Of a stretch of DNA of 64,000 nucleotides, positions 19,931 to 30,113 are shown piece by piece. The translations under genes were made by a program, and so were the position numbers. Position 1 is the stretch's first letter; every line of letters begins with the position of its first letter. A model generated the notes under the pieces. It did not search any database. It saw only the letters and a program-made list of their open reading frames with translations, and was not told the DNA's origin. The stretch covers positions 1 through 64,000 of the forward strand of contig CAZVUM010000003.1 in NCBI GenBank assembly GCA_964629575.1, in the 5' to 3' direction. The DNA comes from JAYPWI01 sp964629575. GTDB taxonomy: Bacteria; Actinomycetota; Acidimicrobiia; Acidimicrobiales; Poriferisodalaceae.

Positions 19931-22585
19931 GTGGGACCGCGGGACCTTCTCAACCGCTGGGCGCCGTTCGTAGCGCTTCTCGTTGCACTGTCGCTGACAG
20001 CGACCGCGACGTTCTGGCGCGGCCGCGCCGTGGGCCGGGATCGCGACCGCGCCACGACTTCGGCAGAAGACCACTTCCTCGACGTCGTTGCAGACTTCGA
20101 GCGACGGGTCAATGAGGGCCAACGCGAGCTCGAGCTCGTCCTTTTGGCGCTCGGTCCCGTCGAACACGACAGCGAGGCCCTCGCGGCGCACCTCGCTCAG
20201 CTCGGTGCCTTGGAGCTGCAGGGCATCGAGGCGGTGATCCACGACTTCGAGGGAACCGTCATCGTCGTCGACATCGGGACCTCCGGAGTCGGCGACCTCC
20301 TGGTGCCGGCCCTCCCACAGCCGCGACCCGACGAGATGACACTCATCGGTGCCACCGCCCCCTCTGGCGACTACGTGGTCGCGAGCCGCCGCAACGTGGA
20401 CGGGCCGACCCACCACATCGTGATGCGCCGCGCGCAGTTCTTGCTCGCGACCGATGGTCACCAGGGCCACCACGTGAGCGCCTCGCTTCGGGCGACCGAT
20501 GCTTTGCAGGAGATCGCTATCGACGTCGACCACCACATGGGGCCCGAGGACGACCATGGGGGCCACGGCGACACGAGCAGCCACGCAACCGCAGATGACC
20601 ACCACGCCACGCCAACCGAGAACGGCACAGACACGCAGTCTCATCCGTCGACGTCGACTCACGAGCACGCCGACGACATCGTGCACGCACACGGCGAGGA
20701 CAGGTTCGGTGTCGAACGTGACATCGAGATCTTCGGCGTCCCGTGGACCCTCGAAGTTCACTCCGGTCGAGGCTTCATCGAAGCGGCCGAGAGCCGCGAA
20801 GCATTCGTGATCGGGATGCTCGGCACGGCGCTCAGCCTGGCCCTGTTCGTCATCATCAGGCGGCTCGTCGCCGCCCGTCGGTCCGCCGAGCTCGCCGTTG
20901 AGACCACGTCGGCCCGTTTCATCACAGGCTTCGAACGGTCGCCGATCGGTGTCGTCGAGCTCGACGACGACGGCCGCGTCATCAACCTCAACTCCGCCGC
21001 CGAGGAGCTTCTCGGCCAACCCGCCGAGTCGCTCATCGGACACGAGTTCGCGGAGCTGTCAGACCCCACGACCCGCCCCCTCGTCAAAGGCGACATCGAG
21101 GCGATCAACACAGGCAGCGGCCTGGCGCGTTCTGAGGTGAAGTTCCGATCGCATGCGGGCCACGAGCTCTGGGTACACCAGACCGCCTCCCCGATCGCCG
21201 GGCTCGACGGCGAGAACCACGTGTTGGTTCAGCTCGTCGACGTGAGTGAGGAGCGATGGGCGCACCAGGCGCTCAAGGAGCAGGCCCTCCACGACTCGCT
21301 CACGGGCCTCCCCAATCGGACGCTGCTCCAGCAGCGCCTTCAAACGGCACTCCTGCGCCGACTCCGCGGCGAGGGGGCAGCAGCGGCGATGTTCGTCGAC
21401 CTGGACCGCTTCAAACACGTCAACGACAACCTCGGCCACAACACCGGCGACCTCCTCCTCACCGAGATCGCTGGCCGCCTCGTCGCTGCCGTGAGACCAG
21501 GTGACACGGTCGCAAGGTTCGGCGGCGACGAGTTCGTGATCATCTGTGAGGGCCTGACCGGTCACATCGTCGCCGAGCGCCTCGCCCGTCGCGTTCTCGA
21601 GTCGGTCCGCGAGCCCGTCGAGCTCGACGGCATGACCGTGCGGCCCACCGCGTCCATCGGCGTGGCCGTCGCCGGCCCCGACGACGACGCGGAGGCGGTC
21701 CTTCGCGACGCGGATCTCGCCATGTATCAGGCAAAGGACGCCGGTCGAGACCGCGTGGTGATGTTCGACGGTGAGATGAGGGCTGCCCTCGTCCACCGGG
21801 TGCGCATCGAGCACGACTTCCGTACCGCCATCGATCAGGGCGAGCTCCGCCTCCACTATCAGAGCGTCTGGGCCGACGGAGGTCGCCAGCTCGTGGGCTT
21901 CGAAGCCCTGGTGCGTTGGGAACACCCCGAGTTGGGGCTTCTCTCCCCGGGGGAGTTCCTCCCCATCGTCGAGAGCGTCGGTCTCGCAACAGCCATCGAC
22001 GACTGGGTGCTCGACTCGGCCACCAAGCAGCTGGTCGACTGGGAACGACAGCTCGATGGTGCTGGGGACTGGTGGATGACGGTCAACTGCTCACCGAGCA
22101 ACTTCGCCGATGTCACCTATGCCGGCCGCGTCATCGGTCGGCTGAAAGAACTCGGCCTGGCGCCCGAACGACTGATCATCGAGATCACCGAGAACGCCAT
22201 CCTCGATGGCGTCGATCGCACCCGCGAGGCGATCGACCGCCTGCGCCGCGCAGGTGTCCGACTGGCGATCGACGACTTCGGAACCGGCTACTCGTCACTC
22301 AGCCAGGTGACCTCGTTCCCGTTCGACATCGTGAAGATCGATCGTTCGCTCGTAGGCGGGGTCGTCGAAACCACCGGGATGGAGGTCGTCCGCACGATCG
22401 TGGAGATGGCCAGCGCACTGGGTATGGCGACGGTGGCGGAGGGCGTCGAGGACGAGGTGACGCTCGACATCCTCGAGGACATGAACGTCGACTTCTTCCA
22501 GGGATTTCATCTCGGTCGGCCGGTCAGCGCCGCTGCGATCGCCGAGGACGACGCAGCCCTCGCTGGAGTCCAGCCAAGGAGCTGA
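19931..22585 (+). CDS. Membrane GGDEF-EAL protein with His-rich extracytoplasmic loop
   Basis: The protein probably makes and degrades cyclic di-GMP; it has 884 aa. Helix 1 (residues 11-28) and helix 2 (about 291-308) enclose a sensor region. A PAS domain (about 327-440), a GGDEF domain (GGDEF at 531-535, product-inhibition RPGD at 522-525) and an EAL domain (Glu658-Ala-Leu) follow. EAL catalytic elements TVNCSPSNF, IEITENAIL, IDDFGTGYSSLS and TVAEGVEDE are all kept, so both activities are possible. The sensor region contains 12 histidines among residues 200-254, with many Asp and Glu. The start is GTG with AGGGATGA before it. It is divergent from the VWA gene, 86 nt apart. Confidence 0.92.
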   Translation: MGPRDLLNRWAPFVALLVALSLTATATFWRGRAVGRDRDRATTSAEDHFLDVVADFERRVNEGQRELELVLLALGPVEHDSEALAAHLAQLGALELQGIEAVIHDFEGTVIVVDIGTSGVGDLLVPALPQPRPDEMTLIGATAPSGDYVVASRRNVDGPTHHIVMRRAQFLLATDGHQGHHVSASLRATDALQEIAIDVDHHMGPEDDHGGHGDTSSHATADDHHATPTENGTDTQSHPSTSTHEHADDIVHAHGEDRFGVERDIEIFGVPWTLEVHSGRGFIEAAESREAFVIGMLGTALSLALFVIIRRLVAARRSAELAVETTSARFITGFERSPIGVVELDDDGRVINLNSAAEELLGQPAESLIGHEFAELSDPTTRPLVKGDIEAINTGSGLARSEVKFRSHAGHELWVHQTASPIAGLDGENHVLVQLVDVSEERWAHQALKEQALHDSLTGLPNRTLLQQRLQTALLRRLRGEGAAAAMFVDLDRFKHVNDNLGHNTGDLLLTEIAGRLVAAVRPGDTVARFGGDEFVIICEGLTGHIVAERLARRVLESVREPVELDGMTVRPTASIGVAVAGPDDDAEAVLRDADLAMYQAKDAGRDRVVMFDGEMRAALVHRVRIEHDFRTAIDQGELRLHYQSVWADGGRQLVGFEALVRWEHPELGLLSPGEFLPIVESVGLATAIDDWVLDSATKQLVDWERQLDGAGDWWMTVNCSPSNFADVTYAGRVIGRLKELGLAPERLIIEITENAILDGVDRTREAIDRLRRAGVRLAIDDFGTGYSSLSQVTSFPFDIVKIDRSLVGGVVETTGMEVVRTIVEMASALGMATVAEGVEDEVTLDILEDMNVDFFQGFHLGRPVSAAAIAEDDAALAGVQPRS

Positions 22586-22603
22586 CGTCTGGAGTTCGCC
22601 TGA

Positions 22604-23995
22604 TCAACCGCGCCCGCGGTATGTGGCGCGGACGCCGACGGCCTCTTTGTTGAGGCGCTTCGACAGGTGCAGTCCCTCGAGGATCAATTCGACCGCGCTG
22701 GCCAGTACCGCCGGGTCTGCCGAGTCGGTGAGTTCGCTCGCCGCGACCGCGAGCGCGGCGTTGCCTGCGAGGAGGTCGGCATAGTCGTTGGAGGCCACGT
22801 CGTCGCCGGTGTGGACGACTGCACCGCCGTCGAAGCTCTCGACCACCGGGGCCAGGTCCTCCGGGGAGAAGCGGCCCTTGAACACTTCGAGGACCGCCGC
22901 CTTCAGCATTGTCTCGACGATCACGCCGTCGCGACCTTCTTCGATCGACTCGATCTCGACCTTGCCGCCCGTCGATGACATCAGGGCCTCGAGATCGCTG
23001 ACCCGTGGGACCACCTTGGTCTCGCCTCGCTGCAGCGAGCGGCGGGCCGCGTTGGCGACGAGGGTCTCGCGGTTGGTGACCGTCATACGGACGGACACGC
23101 CCGACCGCTGATTCACCTGCGGGCTGGACCGGGCGACGTGGCTGAAGGTCGCCACGATCTCGCTCATGAACTCCGGCACCTCGACCTCGATGCCGTCCGC
23201 CACGAGCGGCGTCGCCTCCTGCTCGGCGATGTCCATCTCCGTCTCGACCTCGAGCGGGTAGTGGGTACGGATCTGGCTGCCGAAGCGGTCCTTGAGCGGG
23301 GTGATGATCCTGCCGCGGTTGGTGTAGTCCTCCGGGTTTGCAGAGGCCACGAGCAAGACGTCGAGCGGAAGCCGGACCTTGTACCCGCGGATCTGCACGT
23401 CTCGTTCCTCGAGCACGTTGAGCAGACCCACCTGGATCCGCTCGGCGAGGTCCGGGAGCTCGTTGATGGCAAAGATGCCGCGGTTGGTTCGGGGGACGAG
23501 CCCGTAGTGCAAGGTGAGCTCGTCGGACAGGTAGCGACCCTCGGCCACCTTGATCGGGTCCACCTCACCGATGAGGTCGGCGATCGACGTGTCGGGTGTG
23601 GCGAGCTTCTCGCCGAAGCGCTGGCTGCGATGAGCCCAGTCGACCGGCGTGTCGTCACCGTGCTCTTCGACCAGATCCTTGGCGTGTTTCGAGATCGGCT
23701 CGTAGGGATCGTCGAAGATCTCGCTGCCCGCGATGTAGGGCATCCACTCATCCAGCAGCTCGACCATCGACCGGATCATCCGCGTCTTGGCCTGGCCACG
23801 CTCACCCAAGAACACGACGTCGTGACCGGCGAGCACCGCATTCTCGAGTTGCGGCAACACCGTGTTCTCATAGCCCAGCACACCGTCGAACAGCGCCTCC
23901 CCCGCGGAGATCTTCGCCACGGCGTTGCGACGCATCTCCTCCTTGACGGGAAGGGATTCCCAACCCGCCTTGCGCAGTTCTCCGACAGTCGTGGG
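22604..23995 (-). CDS. MoxR/magnesium-chelatase-type AAA+ ATPase (5' end in gap)
   Basis: This AAA+ ATPase has at least 464 visible residues. The Walker A motif is GERGQAKTR. The Walker B region reads GIFAINELPDL with Asn in place of the usual Asp, followed by VGLLNVLEERDVQIRGY and sensor-type VASANPEDYTNRGRIITPL. The chelatase I-subunit character is clear, but no cobalamin or bacteriochlorophyll genes are nearby. The expected partner is the VWA protein at 17802-19844. The visible N-terminus (TTVGELRKAGWESLPVKEE) is close to the usual beginning, so only a few codons are probably hidden by the Ns. Confidence 0.85.
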   Translation of the reverse strand, partial: PTTVGELRKAGWESLPVKEEMRRNAVAKISAGEALFDGVLGYENTVLPQLENAVLAGHDVVFLGERGQAKTRMIRSMVELLDEWMPYIAGSEIFDDPYEPISKHAKDLVEEHGDDTPVDWAHRSQRFGEKLATPDTSIADLIGEVDPIKVAEGRYLSDELTLHYGLVPRTNRGIFAINELPDLAERIQVGLLNVLEERDVQIRGYKVRLPLDVLLVASANPEDYTNRGRIITPLKDRFGSQIRTHYPLEVETEMDIAEQEATPLVADGIEVEVPEFMSEIVATFSHVARSSPQVNQRSGVSVRMTVTNRETLVANAARRSLQRGETKVVPRVSDLEALMSSTGGKVEIESIEEGRDGVIVETMLKAAVLEVFKGRFSPEDLAPVVESFDGGAVVHTGDDVASNDYADLLAGNAALAVAASELTDSADPAVLASAVELILEGLHLSKRLNKEAVGVRATYRGRG

Positions 23996-24095
23996 NNNNN
24001 NNNNNNNNNNNNNNNNNNNNNNNNNNNNNNNNNNNNNNNNNNNNNNNNNNNNNNNNNNNNNNNNNNNNNNNNNNNNNNNNNNNNNNNNNNNNNNN
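23996..24095. other. Assembly gap of 100 Ns
   Basis: Exactly 100 unknown bases join two contigs, the conventional size for a gap of unknown length. The chelatase-type gene runs into it from the left. The 54 bases to its right (24096-24149) hold the probable 5' region of the GH2-like gene and show no clear promoter or ribosome-binding site. Confidence 0.99.
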
Positions 24096-24149
24096 TTGCG
24101 GCAAGTGACAGCAGGTGAACAACCACGGGCGGCCACTACCGTCCCTGGC

Positions 24150-26381
24150 GTGTCGACCTGGGACCACCAGCAGCGCAGTACCTCGCTCGCGGGAACGTGG
24201 CTGGTGACGCGGGCCGATGAAGCCGGGCGGCGGACCGTGGCCGATGTCGACTTGGACACATCGGATTGGGTTCCCGCCGAGGTTCCCGGTCATTGGCGCC
24301 ATTCGGAGGGACTACAAGACGCCGACGCTGTCCTCTACCGCCACCGGTTCGACACGTCGCAGGCCACAGGACGTCGCAGGTGGCTGTCGATCGACGGTCT
24401 CTGTTACCAGGGCGACATCTGGCTCGACGGTGCCTACCTGGGTGACACCGAGGGCTACTTCGTCCCGCACGTCTTCGACGTCACCGAACTGCTGAACGGT
24501 CGCCGTGAGCATCTCCTCGCGATCGAGGCCACGTGTTCGCATCCCGGGGATCGCCTCGACAAGCGGAACATCACCGGGATCCTCCAGCACAGCGATGTTC
24601 TCGACGACGAGCTCAACCCTGGCGGGCTGTGGCGTGAGGTTCGCATCGAGGAGACGGGTCCCGTCCGGATCGACGATCTGCGGGTGCTGGCACTGGAGGC
24701 GGACAGCGACCGCGCGATCCTGCGGTTCAGCGCCACGCTCGACAGCGCAGCGACCCATCGGGCACGCGTGATCTCGCTCGTCGACCCGGCATCGGACCAC
24801 GACGGGGAAGGTGCCGCGGCGAGCCATGAGCAGGAGTTGGTGCTGTCTCGCGGTCGCAACGAAGTCGAGTGGCACGTGGCCGTGGAGTCACCGGACCTGT
24901 GGTGGCCGCGCGCCCTCGGTGCGCAGCCGCTCTACGACGTCAAGGTCACCGTGTCTGTCGAGAACCCGGTGTCCGTCGAGAACCCCGTCTCTGCCGGGGG
25001 CGAGGTCAGCCATGTCCGCAAGCGGAGGACCGGCCTGCGGACCTTCGAGCTCCGCAACTGGATCGCGTCGGTCAATGGGGAGCGCCTGTACCTCAAAGGA
25101 TCCAACCTCGGGCCGACGTCGATCGACCTCGCAGCGACCACACCGGCGCATCATCGACGCGACCTAGCGATGGCTGCCGACGCCGGCCTCGACCTGGTGC
25201 GGGTCCACGGCCACGTGGCGGCACCCGACCTCTACCGCGATGCCGATCGCATCGGAATGCTGGTGTGGCAGGACTTTCCCCTCCAGTGGGGTCACTCGCG
25301 ATCGATCCGTCGGGAGGCGGTCCGCCAGGCCGGCCAGCTCGTCACCCAGCTCGGACATCACCCCTCTGTCGTCATCTGGAACGGCCACAACGAGCCGGGA
25401 CGCGTGGGCCATCGACCGGGCAGGCGCGTGGATGCGGCCGCCGGTCACGGCGTGCGGCGCGGGTTGTGGAGCGCGCAGGCTCCGTCGTGGAACCGCAGCA
25501 TCATCGATCGTTCGGTCCGTCAAGCGCTCCGAACGGCTGACCCGACGCGTCCAGCGATCGCGCACTCGGGGGTCGCCCCCCATCTCCCCCAGCTCGACGG
25601 AACCGACAGCCACCTCTATCTCGGGTGGCGATCCGGTGCCGTCGACGACCTGGCGTCGGTTGCCGCGCGGATGCCCCGACTGGTCCGCTTCGTCTCGGAG
25701 TTCGGCGCGCAAGCGCTCCCCGACGACGACGAGCTGGCTGCGGCCTTCAGAGACGAGTTTCCCGGGGTCGATGCGGCGACCCTGGCCCGGCTGGGCGGCC
25801 AGCTCGAACTCCTCGAAAGGCACACGCCGCCGAGCGCTTCTCCCGACTGGAGCGCATGGGTGGAGGCGACCCAGCGGCGCCAGGCCCACGTGATCAAGCA
25901 CACGATCGAGATTCTCCGTGTGCTCAAGTACCGGCCCAACGGGGGTTTCTGCCAGTTCCTGTTGGCCGATGCGCTGCCGTTCATCACCCCCTCGGTGCTC
26001 GACCACGAGCGGCGGCCGAAACTGGGATGGCCGGCGCTCTCGGCGGCATGCCGTCCGGTGATTCCGGTCGCGGATGTCCATCGCGAGGCACTACCGACGG
26101 GCACACACACATGCGCGCTCCACGTTGTGAGCGACCTGCGATCCGACATCGGCGACGCGACGATCACCGCCCGATGGCGGGCCACCGGCACCGAAGAACG
26201 GACATGGGCCTTCCACGGGCGCTTCGAAGCGGACTCGGTGTCGCGTGTGGCCAAAATCCGGCTCGCGGCCCCCGAAAGCGGCGATGGCCATCTCACCCTC
26301 AGGCTGCAAGCCAAGGACCTGGTGGTCGACAACTCCTACGAGGTCACCATCACATCGCGCGGAGCCCCACGCAGTAGCTGA
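24150..26381 (+). CDS. Glycoside hydrolase family 2-like protein (beta-mannosidase/galactosidase type)
   Basis: The protein has about 743 aa. An N-terminal jelly-roll (SLAGTWLV, then DIWLDGAYLGDTEGYFVPHVFDVT), an immunoglobulin-like middle part and a TIM barrel are recognisable. The likely acid/base is Glu415 in WNGHNEP and the nucleophile Glu517 in VSEFGAQ, 102 residues apart as expected for the family. No signal peptide is seen, so it is probably cytoplasmic. The exact sugar is not deducible. An 18-bp in-frame tandem duplication gives VSVENPVSVENP at about 24952-24987. The GTG start is uncertain, because an open frame continues towards the gap. Confidence 0.8.
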   Translation: MSTWDHQQRSTSLAGTWLVTRADEAGRRTVADVDLDTSDWVPAEVPGHWRHSEGLQDADAVLYRHRFDTSQATGRRRWLSIDGLCYQGDIWLDGAYLGDTEGYFVPHVFDVTELLNGRREHLLAIEATCSHPGDRLDKRNITGILQHSDVLDDELNPGGLWREVRIEETGPVRIDDLRVLALEADSDRAILRFSATLDSAATHRARVISLVDPASDHDGEGAAASHEQELVLSRGRNEVEWHVAVESPDLWWPRALGAQPLYDVKVTVSVENPVSVENPVSAGGEVSHVRKRRTGLRTFELRNWIASVNGERLYLKGSNLGPTSIDLAATTPAHHRRDLAMAADAGLDLVRVHGHVAAPDLYRDADRIGMLVWQDFPLQWGHSRSIRREAVRQAGQLVTQLGHHPSVVIWNGHNEPGRVGHRPGRRVDAAAGHGVRRGLWSAQAPSWNRSIIDRSVRQALRTADPTRPAIAHSGVAPHLPQLDGTDSHLYLGWRSGAVDDLASVAARMPRLVRFVSEFGAQALPDDDELAAAFRDEFPGVDAATLARLGGQLELLERHTPPSASPDWSAWVEATQRRQAHVIKHTIEILRVLKYRPNGGFCQFLLADALPFITPSVLDHERRPKLGWPALSAACRPVIPVADVHREALPTGTHTCALHVVSDLRSDIGDATITARWRATGTEERTWAFHGRFEADSVSRVAKIRLAAPESGDGHLTLRLQAKDLVVDNSYEVTITSRGAPRSS

Positions 26382-26473
26382 CGAGCCCGAGCAACCGGTC
26401 GAATCGGCGACGGCCAGCACTGGGCGATACGGTGAACCCGACCACCCCAGAGAGCACCAGGAGGATGCCGCCG

Positions 26474-27312
26474 ATGGCAGCTCCAACGAGGAATCCGGCG
26501 GGCTCGACGCCGGTCTTCAAGACCAAGCGCGAATGGCCGTTCCCGCTCAACATCTACCAGTCGTCTGTCGGACGCAAGTGGGTGATGGCCCTCACCGGCA
26601 TCGGCCTCCTGGGCTTTGTGATCGCGCACATGGTGGGCAACCTCCACGTGTACGAGGGCCCAGCGCGAATGCACGAGTACGCCGAATCGCTTCGAACGCT
26701 CGGCGGCGGCCTCATCCCGAAGCACTGGATCCTGTGGGCGATGCGCTTCGGCCTCATCGCGATGTTCGCGCTGCACATCCACAGCGCCTACTCGCTGAAG
26801 GAGCGCAGCAGGAAGGCCAGCGACAAGGCCGACTTCATGGGGGGCGAGAAGAAGTACGCCTCCAAACGGGACTACGTGGCGGCCAACTACGCCAGCCGCA
26901 CGATGCGCTGGACCGGCCCGATCATTCTTCTCTACCTGTTCTTCCACCTCGCCGACCTCACCTGGGGCTGGTGGCTGGGCGACGACTATGTGCGGGGTGA
27001 TCCGTACCACAACGTCGCGGAGAGCCTCGGCAACCTGCCGATCGCGATCATCTACATCGCGGCCAACGTGGCGCTCGCGATCCACATCTTCCACGGCACC
27101 TGGAGCCTGTTCCAGAGCCTCGGCATCAACAACCCCAAGTTCAACGCCCTGCGCCGCAACCTGGCGACAGTCGTGGCGGGCGTGATTCTCATCGGCAACC
27201 TGAGCTTCCCGATCCTGACCCAGGCCGGTCTGATCGACGAGGACAACAGGGAATGTCGGGTCAACGACACCGAGGGACTCGAGTGTCTGCAGTTCCAGGC
27301 GGAGGACCACTG

Positions 27313-27313
<1 letters not shown>
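26474..27313 (+). CDS. sdhC: Succinate dehydrogenase cytochrome b subunit
   Basis: This is the membrane anchor of complex II, 279 aa with five hydrophobic helices, as in the single-subunit di-heme cytochrome b558 type. Candidate heme histidines occur in VIAHMVGNLHVY, FALHIHSAY, YLFFHLADL and AIHIFHGTW. The start at 26474 is chosen because AGGAGG (26459-26464) lies 9 nt upstream; in-frame ATG 26465 and GTG 26432 are alternatives. The stop overlaps the sdhA start (TGATG). The gene order sdhCAB is typical for this type. Confidence 0.93.
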
Positions 27314-29240
<1,927 letters not shown>

Positions 29241-29244
<4 letters not shown>

Positions 29245-30014
29245 GCGAGCTGAACCTCACCCTCAAGATCTGGCGCCAGGAAGGCCCCAACGCTGAGGGT
29301 CACTTCGAGACCCACGAGATGACGGGCATCAGCACCGACATGTCGTTCCTCGAGATGCTCGACATCGTCAACGAGAACCTCACCGAGGACGGCAAAGTGC
29401 CGGTGGAGTTCGATCACGACTGCCGCGAGGGCATCTGCGGCACGTGCGACCTGATGATCAACGGTCAAGCGCACGGTAGCGAGAAGGCCACGACGACCTG
29501 CCAGCTGCATATGCGCAAGTTCCAGAGCGGGCAGACGATCACCGTCGAGCCGTTCCGGGCCAAGGCCTTCCCGGTCGTGAAGGACCTCGTGGTCGACCGG
29601 TCGGCGTTCGATCGCATCATCGAGGCCGGCGGCTACATCTCGGTCAACACGGGTGCGGCGTCGGACGCCAATCTCACCCGCGTGCCCAAGGAAGCGTCGG
29701 ACACCTCGTTCGACGCCGCAGCCTGCATCGGGTGCGGAGCGTGCGTGGCAGCGTGCCCCAACTCAGCAGCTCAGCTCTTCACGTCGGCCAAGCTGGCCCA
29801 CCTCAACCTGATCCCCCAGGGTCAGGCGCAGCGGTGGGATCGCACCGAGGCCATGGTCGACACGATGGAGCAGTTCTTCGGGTCATGCACCAACCATGGC
29901 GAGTGCCACGAGGCCTGCCCGAAGGAGATCAGCCTCGACTTCATCGCGTTCATGAACCGCGACTACGTCAAGGCCAAGCTCAAGAACCGAAAGCTCGCCG
30001 GCCAGGCCAGCTGA
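29241..30014 (+). CDS. sdhB: Succinate dehydrogenase iron-sulfur subunit
   Basis: The subunit passes electrons from FAD to the membrane heme and quinone. It has 257 aa. The N-terminal ferredoxin domain binds [2Fe-2S] through Cys61, Cys66, Cys69 and Cys87. The C-terminal domain has CIGCGACVAACPNS and CTNHGECHEACPKE for the [4Fe-4S] and [3Fe-4S] clusters. The GTG start is coupled to sdhA by a 4-nt overlap, with GAGGAG upstream. The next gene, the DUF3179 lipoprotein, follows after 99 nt. Confidence 0.96.
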
Positions 30015-30113
30015 CCCCGAGTCACAGACGGCCACCCGTGGCCTGGAACCACTCCACCTCGCCCACACCGAGTCCCGCGGGAATGACTCCGCGGCGCGCC
30101 CGGTTCCTGGTGG

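Noticed and set aside
23925..24259. Long frames running through the N block on both strands
   Set aside because: They are open only because Ns contain no stop codons. The real genes end or begin at the gap.
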